From NCBI GenBank assembly GCA_000695325.1, contig AVPN01000407.1, forward strand, positions 20,109 to 48,186: a stretch of 28,078 nucleotides of DNA, written 5' to 3'. Source of the DNA: Pleurobrachia bachei (taxonomy: Eukaryota > Ctenophora > Tentaculata > Cydippida > Pleurobrachiidae). Position 1 is the first letter of the stretch, and each line of letters begins with the position of its first letter. The notes below the pieces were generated by a model, which was not told the origin of the DNA, searched no databases, and worked only from the letters and a program-made list of their open reading frames with translations. This document shows positions 1 through 11,000 of this stretch, piece after piece. Made by a program: the position numbers and the translations under genes.

Positions 1-93
1 CAACTCCCACAGTACCTATTGGCAGCTACTGGCTAATTGGAAACAGTAGTTTACTATAACAGTAATTTTGATAACACTGATTGTCTCACTCAG

Positions 94-207
94 GTAAAGT
101 AAAGTTGAGGTCAGATGACGAAGATGATAAGCCAAATGAGCTTCACTCAGACAGGAACTCACACAAACTACAGATGCTCTTCCAATTCTCTGTTGTTTGG
201 GCTGCAG
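94..207 (+). CDS. Dynein exon 1 (AAA2 region)
   Basis: The acceptor is CTCACTCAG and the donor GCAG|GTATAA. It encodes an acidic stretch (DDEDDKPNE) followed by [14 protein letters not shown], the conserved dynein AAA2 segment usually written LFxFSxVWxxGG. It ends in phase 1, completing a glycine with exon 2. Earlier exons lie before the window. Confidence 0.85.
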
Positions 208-969
208 GTATAAAATACAACTAGTGCTCCTTTATCAAAATATCTGTTGCTCCTTCATCAAATATTTTTTGCTCCTTCATTAAAATATTTTCTGCTCCTT
301 TACCAATAATTGTGCTACATATTTTAATTCTAAACATTACAACTCCATCAGGCAGCTGTAACAGCGCAATGTGTTCCACTGCAGAGCAGCTGCATGATAA
401 TCAAGTTAAATCTGTCACTAGACACATGCATACATCAATAACTCCATTCAGGATCAATCATGAAGACGGCAAGCAGGCCCGCATTCGATGATTTCTTCCG
501 AACCCTGTGCTCCGGAACCAAAGTAGAATTCCCCCGACCACCTGATTTGAAGATGCCCAAGAACGTACAAATACCACAAAAAGGCCTCGTATTCGATCAC
601 GTGTATAACCCTGAAACAAACGCCTTTGTGACCTGGGAATCCACCATGGAGCGGTTTACTATCCCCGACAATGTCCAGGTATGAACACAGAACAGGTCTT
701 GGTAAGGCCCCGTGGGAGAGAATCATGGATGTGTTATTGATCCTACTGTTCCATCCCCCGCTCCCTGTGGCAGCAGGTGTGATAGCCTGTTGTCATGGAA
801 ACGGAACGCGCGGGCAAGTGAAAGACAGGTGTTGTTACCATTTGGATAGTGGCGCGCGCACATGGTCCCCCGTGGTTATCAACGTTGGATAATTTGTGTG
901 CTTGGTTGTTGGTAGTCAGTGAATAGCATGACAAGCATCCATCTTGTTATACACTATCGTTCTCTCTCT

Positions 970-1013
<44 letters not shown>

Positions 1014-1993
1014 TATCTCTCAACAGGTGAACCAGCTGATAATTCCGACTGTGGAAACACGAAGGCAAGAGTACCTACTTGAAAAGTTCATCAACAACAA
1101 CTGTTCCTGCCTGATCATAGGGCCAACTGGAACGGGCAAGTCTGCCATATCCAATAACTTCATCTTGGGACTTCCCAGTGATAGGTTTGTTTGAAGGAAT
1201 GAGTGTGTCAGAGAGAGAGTCGAGAGTGTGCATGTGATAGGTTGTCATGGTTACCAAGTGTTTTCACTCACCACCCTCTCTCCCCTCCCTCAGGTTTATG
1301 CCTAACTTTATGAGTTTCTCCGCCCAAACAAGCGCCAACCAAACCCAAGATGTCATCCTGTCCAAGTTGGACAAGCGACGAAAGGGTCTCCTGGGACCTC
1401 CAGTTGGCAAGAAATGTGTCCTCTTTGTGGACGACTTAAATATGCCACAGAAAGAGCAGTATGGAGCACAACCACCCATCGAGTTGCTCCGCCAGTGGCT
1501 CGATAATGGCCACTGGTACGATAGGAAGGATACCAGTAAGATTGAGATGATTGATCAGACACTAGTGACTGCCATGGGTACCCCTGGTGGGGGCAGGAAC
1601 GAGATTACAACCCGACTTGTCCGACACATGGTGGTTATTGGTATTGACAGTTTCTCGGAACAGACCATGAAGAATATCTTTACCTCTATCATGGAGTGGC
1701 ATTTCAATAATGGTTTTGAGGGGTCCTTCAAACAGATGGTCAAGGTTTTCATTGAATCTACCCTGGCGATGTATAACTTTGCAATGGATACCTTCCTACC
1801 AACTCCAACTAAATCTCACTACGTCTTCAATCTTCGAGATTTCTCGCGTGTCGTTCAGGTACGCTCATCATAGGACTCATTTTCTCTAGATAGTGCGTGA
1901 GATGATCACATGATTGCAGGAACTCTTTTTATAGTCCATGGCTACAGAGTGAGATTGTTACATAGATATTAAGAGAGAGTGTACTAAATGTAT

Positions 1994-2040
<47 letters not shown>

Positions 2041-5000
2041 AGGTGAACCAGCTGATAATTCCGACTGTGGAAACTCGAAGGCAGGAGTACCTACTTGAAA
2101 AGTTCATCAACAACAACTGTTCCTGCCTGATTATTGGACCTACTGGGACTGGCAAGTCTGCCATATCCAATAACTTCATCTTGGGACTTCCGAGTGATAA
2201 GTATGTTATAAGGAAATTAGAGTGTGCCAGAGGGAGAGATATTCGAGAGTGTGTGAGACGTTGCCATGGTTACCAAGTGTTTTCACCTCCCTCTCACCTC
2301 CCTCTCAGGTTTATGCCTAACTTCATGAGCTTCTCCGCCCAAACAAGTGCCAACCAAACCCAAGACGTTATCCTGTCCAAGCTGGACAAGCGACGAAAGG
2401 GTCTCCTGGGACCCCCAGTTGGCAAGAAATGTGTCCTATTTGTGGACGACTTAAATATGCCACAGAAAGAGCAGTATGGAGCACAACCACCCATCGAGTT
2501 GCTCCGCCAGTGGCTCGATAATGGCCACTGGTACGATAGGAAGGATACCAGTAAGATTGAGATGATTGATCAGACACTAGTGACTGCCATGGGTACCCCT
2601 GGTGGGGGCAGGAACGAGATTACAGCCCGACTTGTCCGACACATGGTGGTTATTGGTATTGACAGTTTCTCGGAACAGACCATGAAGAATATCTTTACCT
2701 CTATCATGGAGTGGCATTTCAATAATGGTTTTGAGGGGTCCTTTAAGCAGATGGTCAAGGTTTTTATTGAATCTACCCTGGCCATTTACCTCTATCATGG
2801 AGTGGCATTTCAATAATGGTTTTGAGGGGTCCTTCAAACAGATGGTCAAGGTTTTCATTGAATCTACCCTGGCGATGTATAACTTTGCAATGGATACCTT
2901 CCTACCAACTCCAACTAAATCTCACTACGTCTTCAATCTTCGAGATTTCTCGCGTGTCGTTCAGGTACGCTCATCATAGGACTCATTTTCTCTAGATAGT
3001 GCGTGAGATGATCACATGATTGCAGGAACTCTTTTTATAGTCCATGGCTACAGAGTGAGATTGTTACATAGATATTAAGAGAGAGTGTACTAAATGTATC
3101 CTCCCTCACAGGGTATGCTGTTGTTAAAGGGACCCAGTGCTGATTCCCCAGCTAAAATGTACAGGTTGTGGGTTCACGAGGTGTACCGGGTGTTCTATGA
3201 TCGTTTGGTCGATGCAGAAGATCGGAAACAGTTCTTCACCTTCGTCAAGGTACATCAACGGGAGTAGTTGTCAGGTGGTTGTCAGGTGGTTGCCAGGGCC
3301 CAGGTTACACCTAGGAGTAGATCCCCCACTATAAGTTGGTTGCACGTGGATCATATAATGTCTCATGACGTGAACATTGTTTTACCATCTCAAATTAAAT
3401 AAATGTAATCTGATTCTCAAATATCCTCATCTTTTACAGAGTGTTGTAACGGACCGGTTCAAGCAGAACTTTGGAAAAACTATTCTCTCATCTGGGACAA
3501 ATAGGAAAGGAGGTCACTGACAATGACCTTCGATCGCTCTTCTTCGGCGACTACATCAACCCCACTGATCCTAACAAACAGTATGACGAGATCACTGATT
3601 TTGATGCCCTCAAAGATGTAAGTGTGTCTCTCGAGATGTCAATATTAGCACCTTGATTCATCTCATCATTGAAGTAGAAAGCAACATTGATCATCACATG
3701 ATAAATGATCACTTACTCTCTGGACTCTAGCCAGGCGGATATAACCACTATTCACCTTGCTAATCACCTAACTAATTGCGCAGATATAATAACCTTCCAA
3801 TTACAGGTAATGGAGTCCCAGCTGGATGACCACGATGCCATGAGTAAGGCCCCCATGAAGTTGGTTATGTTCCGTTACGCCATTGAGCATGTGTCCAGGA
3901 TATCCCGGATCCTGAAACAGCCTAACAGCCATTGTGTGTTGGTGGGAGTGGGCGGGAGTGGGAGACAGAGTTGTGCAAGGCTAGCTACCCACATGGCAGA
4001 TTATGAACTTTTCCAGGTGAGGAACGATCCATCTCTTACCACCCCATACTTTATTCCTGATATCTTTGTTTTTAATATCTGACACTTGATATAGGTTTGA
4101 CATCTTGAGTTGGGTGTAGTAGGTGGTTTTATGTGTTGGGCAAATGGTGAATCTGTCGTATGATAATCAGCAATGCCGTACTAAATTTAGTTGTGAATTA
4201 GGTCGTCAGGCCTCCCCTCCCTCTATCTCTTCTCTTGGTAACGAAGTAACCCCTTGCCAGCGCGCGCGAAGGTCGCCCGGTGTGTGTGAGGTGTCTTCGA
4301 TACCAATCTCTTCTCCCAGCCCCTTACCGTTTATTTTAGAATACACCATAACCTCAGCGATGTGCATGTAGGTGTAAACTTTACTTATATCCGCATCAGT
4401 CTTCTCGTCATCGTACACAAATACAGCAAGTGTAAGTTCTTCAGTAGCAGGACAAGGTACTATGTAGGTTTGAGCTTCTACAGATTCACCCTCCGATTCG
4501 TTAACCGAGTCAATAGTACCGCATGTTGTGTTGGTACAACGGGGTTACTCTCTATGAACACAGGGATCGTCAGCCTCATACTGTACTTCTTTTTCACTTA
4601 ATCTGAAAATAAGAATCGGTTTCCTGCTGCATAAACAAAGAATTCAAGAGGTTTAATTTTCGAACTAACCTAAGCCGCCTTATAAGTCACTAACCTACTT
4701 ATGATGACTACTTTGTCTATCATTGATGGTCTTGCAAGTTCTAATTTTAGCCACTCTTCTTCCCCTCCATAATATGCCAGATAGTATGTAGTAGTGTTAC
4801 CATCGATAGCTAACTCTGGTACCAATCCGTTCTTGACCGATCGCGCTGAAATCGAACTGACGCCTACTTTGATTGTTGTACCACTTCCTGACTCTCCACC
4901 GGGAAGGAATAAGATGAAGAGAAGAATTAATTTCAACATCAACCTGGTAGTTTAGATCTAGAGTTAGGGAAAAGGTGTAGAAGACAACATCAACGGCAAA

Positions 5001-8000
5001 ACCTGCTCAATCAGAAACAAATGGGGCACAAACATTATAGAGTTCAATCACCCCAAACACTATTATAGTCAGAGCAATCCATGACACTCAGGACGTGTAC
5101 GCGTGTCAACTCAGACGCATGTCGCATACTACGCTAATGCCATTCATCCCAAAAAGACTTGGCAAAGGGAGGAGAGAAAGAGAGGGAGAGAGAGGGGAGA
5201 GATTGGCTTAGCATAGGGATAAAGACTTAGATGATAGACAGACAGACACACAGGCAGCCAAACATTCAAACAATCAAACAGATCCCATAGATTAAATTTA
5301 TCTCAGTTTCTCAGCACTGACTTTCTATATCTCTTTGAGTTAAAAAAAGGTAGAGAGATAATGGTAAGGGAGGGCATCTAACTCTAATCACGACAATACG
5401 GAATGGCTGAGTGGCGAGATGACATCAGGAGGCTGCTCAAAAAGGCCGGATTTGAGGGAAAACCGACTGTATTCATGATGAATGATAACCAGATCAAATC
5501 GGAAAGTTTCCTAGAGGATATCAATATGATTCTGAACTCGGGTGATATTCCAAATCTGTATGAGCCTGATGATAGGGGCGAGATCCTGGAGAGAATGCAG
5601 CAGGTAATGGCTGTTACCATGGTAACCACTGCCCATATTATATGGTAACCTTGGTGGTTAGCATGGTAACTTATATGGTAACAACATAGATGATTTTGTA
5701 CTGCTCAATACATAGCCTTGAAAACGAAGCTGTAATCACGCGACCAGATTGCTTTTAGAAACATGTGCCTCAAAAAGCCTACCATGAGCTCATGCATACA
5801 ATGAGCATATATGCAGCAAGATTTGAAACAAACAGGGTTAACCTTGCCTTGTTAGACTATGTTTCGGGCGCCGCGTCCCCGAATCATTTGTAAAGGGAGG
5901 GTTAGAAAATAGCAAGGTAAACCGGACTAAAGCTCTTAGTAAGCTGTTTACAATGTGTTACAACTGCAATTAATGCGGCCTATCCCCTAACAGGTGGCGA
6001 CAGAGAACAAAGCCAAGATCGAGTTTACACCATTCGCTCTGTACAACTACTTCATCGATCAAGTGAAGGCTAACCTCCATATCTGTCTGGCGTTTAGTCC
6101 CATTGGAGATGCATTCCGAACAAGACTCAGGTAAGAGTTGCAAAGTTCATATTCATCCTCTTTCCCCTAATTCACCCTGTTGACATGTCGTTCACCCCGA
6201 TATTCGCTCTCTTTACCCGGACCCTGCTTACATTATTGTCATGGTAACTAAACCCCCCCTCCAGGAAATTCCCTTCCTTGATCAACTGCTGTACAATTGA
6301 TTGGTTCCAACCGTGGCCCGAAGATGCTCTGGAAATGGTTGCTAACAAGTTCCTTGAAGAATGCAACCTCGATTTCGATGTCAAGAACTCGGTCGTCAAG
6401 ATGTGCAAGAATTTCCATACCTCCGTCTTGGATCTCTCGGGCAAATTCCAGTCCATCCTCCAGCGTATCAACTACGTGACCCCCACCAGTTACCTAGAGC
6501 TCATCAAGACCTTCAAGAGACTCCTAGGCTCAAAACAGAAGGAGTTGTTGGACATGAAGAACAGATACGTGGTGGGGTTGGAGAAGTTGGAGAGTGCGAG
6601 TAGTGAGGTGGCGACCATGCAGGTCGAGTTGGAGGCCCTCCAACCTCAGCTTGAAGTGACATCACAAGAGACTGCAGAGCTGATGGTGAGGATTGAGGCT
6701 GAGACGGTTGAGGTCGAGGCGAAGAAGACGGTGGTGGAGGCTGATGAGAAGGTCGCTAATGCTGCCGCTGCTGAGAGTAAGGGAATTAAAGATGAGTGTG
6801 AGGCGGACCTGGCGGAGGCACTTCCTGCTCTGAGAGAGGCAATCAAGGCGCTCAATACACTCAAACCATCGGTAAGAAGTATATCATTTTGCCGACCCCT
6901 CATTATTTAACCCCTCATTGTTCTGACTAACCACAACAATCACTTGAACCCATTACACGCAGTCTTCCTCAATTTGAAAGCTAATTTACCTCCCCCATCA
7001 ACCCTATTACCTCACTAAAATCCGCTCCATTATCTAAATAAATTCCATCCCCAATTAAAGATAAACAACGATTTAGCAGTACTGAAATTCAATTAAGAAC
7101 AGGAGCTTTCGAATGATCTATGTCAGACGTCATCAGCTGTCCCCAGGCTGTCATCTCACTAAACCCCATAGATTAAATTTATCTCAGTTTCTCAGCACTG
7201 ACTTTCTATATCTCTTTCTCAATTTTTTTCCATCTCTCTATTACCATTCCCTCCCGTAGATTGAGATTTCACGACAATACGGAATGGCTGAGTGGCGAGA
7301 TGACATCAGGAGACTGCTAAAAAAGGCCGGATTTGAGGGTAAACCGACTGTGTTCATGATGAACGATAACCAGATAAAATCAGAAAGTTTCCTAGAGGAC
7401 ATCAACATGATCTTGAACTCGGGTGATATTCCAAATCTATATGAACCTGATGATCGGGGCGAGATCCTGGAGAGAATGCAGCAGGTAATGGCTGTTACCA
7501 TGGTAACCATTGCCCGTATATGGTAACCTAATAGTGGTTACCATGGTAACCACTGCCCATATATGGTAATGGTGGTTACCATGGTAACAACATCGATGAT
7601 AATGTACTACTCAACTCATAGCCTTGAAAACGACTGCGATCACGCGTTTTTGCCTCACAAAGTCACAAAGCCTACCATGAGCTCATGCATACCATGAGCA
7701 TATGCAGTAATATTTCAAACAAACAGGGTAAATCGGACTAATGCTCTCTGTAAGTATGGCGGCGCCATACCCCATTTGAGCGCACTGTCACTGAGAATCA
7801 AATGGGGCATGGCGCCGCCAGAGTTAAAATCATGTAGTTTGAACGACTTCTATCATGCCTATATCCCCTCACAGGTGGTTAGCATGGTTACCATGGTAAC
7901 AGCATCCTATATCCCCTCACACAGGTGGCGACAGAGAACAAAGCCAAGATCGAATTTACACCATTTGCTCTGTACAACTACTTCATCGATCAAGTGAAGG

Positions 8001-11000
8001 CTAACCTCCATATCTGTCTGGCGTTTAGTCCCATTGGAGATGCATTCCGAACAAGACTCAGGTAAGAGTTGGAAAGTTCACCATCTGATATTCATCCTCT
8101 TTCCCCTAATTCACCCTGTTGACATGTCGTTGTCATGGTAACTCACTCCCCCCCTCCAGGAAATTCCCATCCTTGATCAACTGCTGTACAATTGACTGGT
8201 TCCAACCTTGGCCTGAAGATGCCCTAGAGATGGTTGCTAACAAGTTCCTCGAAGAATGCAATCTCGATTTTGATGTCAAGAACTCGGTCGTCAAGATGTG
8301 CAAGAACTTCCATACCTCCGTCTTGGATCTCTCGGGAAAATTCCAGTCCATCCTACAGCGTATCAACTACGTCACTCCTACCAGTTATCTGGAGCTCATC
8401 AAGACCTTCAAGAGACTGCTGGGTTCAAAACAGAAGGAATTATTGGACATGAAGAACAGATACGTGGTGGGGTTGGAAAAGTTGGAGAGTGCGAGTAGTG
8501 AGGTAGCTACCATGCAGGTGGAATTAGAGGCCCTCCAACCACAGCTTGAAGTGACATCACAGGAGACAGCGGAACTGATGGTGCGGATTGAGGCTGAGAC
8601 GGTTGAGGTTGAGGCGAAAAAGACGGTGGTGGAGGCTGATGAGAAAGTTGCCAACGCTGCTGCTGCCGAGAGTAAAGCCATTAAAGATGAGTGTGAGGCT
8701 GACTTGGCGGAGGCACTTCCTGCTCTGAGAGAGGCAATCAAGGCCCTCAATACACTCAAACCATCGGTAAGAAGTTGGTAGATCATTTTCCGAGTTCCGA
8801 CCCCTCATTGTTCTGACTATCCACAAAAATCACTTTCATCCATTACAAACAGTCTTCCTCAATTTGAAGGCTCCCTCCCTCCCCCTCCACCCTCACCAAA
8901 CTCCACCCCCAGGATATCTCGCTGATGAAAAGTATGAAGAACCCCCCTCACCTGGTGAAACTGGTGATGGAGTCCGTCTGTGTTATGAAGGGTATCAAGC
9001 CAGAGAGGAAGCCAGACCCCAGTGGTTCCGGTAAAATGGTCGAGGAGTTCTGGGGACCATCCATCAAGGTATATAACGGGGGCAAGCTTTCGAAACCATG
9101 CCATATCATGATAATATCGTGTACTACATATTTTATGAACTTGGCGCTTCCTTTCTAGTGCTGATGGTTTATCACCAGCTCTACTAACAGTCCTCCTTCC
9201 TAACTAAAATAACACTCATTTTACTAACACGTGTCCCATCCCTTACCTATAAAAGCTCTGATTAGCTTTACTAACACATACCTCCTCAGCTGCTATCAGA
9301 CATGTCATTCCTGGAGTCCCTCAAACAGTACGACAAGGACAACATCCCTCCCCGAATCATGAAGGTCATCCGGGAAAAATACACCAGTAACCCTGATTTC
9401 AACCCCAAGATTATTGCCAGTGTTTCAAGTGCGGCCCAGGGTCTGTGTAGTTGGGTTAGCGCTATGGATATCTATGATAGAGTGGCTAAGGTTGTAGCCC
9501 CTAAGAAGGAAAAGCTGAAGGGGGCCGAGGCAGCACTGAAGATTCAAATGGGTGCACTGGCAGAGAAACAGGCGGAACTCAAAGCAGTTCTGGATCGATT
9601 ACAGATGCTCAATGATGATCTGGATATGAAGAAAAACAAGCTTCAGGAGTTGGAAGAGGCCAAGGAGATGTGCGAGAAAAAACTGGTCAGGGCGGAAAAA
9701 CTGCTGGGTGAGTTGTTGTTTTCGATCGGATCAGATCGCATCTATCACTAAATCCCACCAATAACACACCTCAATAGTCAATTAAATGATACCCCCCCCC
9801 CTCCTTCATAACACATCTCACTTCCCCAGGTGGACTTGGCGGCGAGAAGGCTAGGTGGACACAATCCGCTGCTGACCTTACCGACCTGTTTGATAACGTA
9901 GCAGGAGATATCCTGGTTTCAGCTGGTCTGGTGGCCTACCTTGGACCCTTTACTGCCGACTTCAGACAGGTTGGTAATCAGATAAATTGTTTGAGTTGAT
10001 GAAGGGTGCAGCAGTCACACCAACCGCGGCCTACACTACCAGCCGTGGCAACATTAGACTTCATCGCCAAGTAGGTAGTAAAGACTAAAGAGTACTGTTG
10101 CCCATGAGCTCAGTCAGCTAACTAACCTCAAAACCTCACCAGGAACAACTTCAAGAATGGGTGGCGGGATGTCATGCCCTGGAGATCCCGTGCTCTGCCA
10201 AGGTGACCCTAGCCAACACCCTCGGTCAGCCCGTAAAGATCCGAAGCTGGAACATTGCCGGGCTGCCCGTCGATACTTTCTCTATTGATAATGGAATTAT
10301 TGTTGATAATACGAGCAGGTGGCCCCTGTGCATTGACCCCCAGGGCCAGGCCAATAAGTGGATTAAGAATCTAGAGAAACCCAACCAGCTCAAGGTATTA
10401 ATTAGTTACACATTAATGGGTTAATTAACTCTTTGTATTAATAAATTAACAAAACTGACAATATTGGACCGCTTCATTTCAGGAAATTTATCAACTCTCC
10501 CTTCCCCAACACTAGGTTATCAAATTGTCTGACCCGAACTACGTGAGGACTTTGGAGAACAGCATCCAGTTTGGTCACCCTGTCCTTCTTGAGAATGTGT
10601 TTGAGGAACTGGATCCCATCCTGGAACCTGTCCTACTTAAAACCATCTTCCGGTATAGTAAAACTATTGTGATGGGTCAGGGTCACCCAGGGGCCTGGGA
10701 GGCCGAGGTTCCCATACCTAAACTGCTAAAACTAGATAAGATTAAATCCATTCACGCTAAAAACAAAGGGGCCGAGATGGAATAAAGTTAACACATGATT
10801 TTATTTATTTTAAAGCAAGAGACGTACGGCAAATAATCTCCAGTGCATCTATGAAACAGCTTGGGATGGAAGACAGTGAATGGAATTAGAGCACGTGTCT
10901 ATAATCGTCACGTCCATCCCAAGCTGTTTGATACATGCACCGGAGATTATTTGCCGAACGATCTAATTGGTAGAAATTACACATCACGACAACTAAAGTG

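Larger units (their letters stand above)
5284..6960 (+). repeat. Tandem duplicated block, exons 8-10, copy a
   Basis: It is homologous to 7165-8870 at an offset of 1881 bp at the start, changing with indels. It holds exons 8a, 9a and 10a. Coding parts are almost identical, while introns differ by insertions, including an 80-bp one at about 5838-5918 and a 45-bp one at about 6190-6235. The left edge is CCCATAGATTAAATTTA at 5284 and 7165. Confidence 0.88.
7165..8870 (+). repeat. Tandem duplicated block, exons 8-10, copy b
   Basis: The second copy of the block at 5284. It leads directly into exon 11 and all three of its exons are intact, so it is the version that fits the gene. It has its own 64-bp fold-back insertion at 7757-7820 that copy a lacks, and a duplicated acceptor region at 7859-7929. 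Confidence 0.88.

Noticed and set aside
10653-10785. Open reading frame running on past exon 15a ([10 protein letters not shown] onward) as an alternative C-terminus or separate gene
   Set aside because: The dynein reading continues correctly only by splicing at CG|GTATAG to the exon 16 start. The extension has no dynein similarity and is not kept in copy b.
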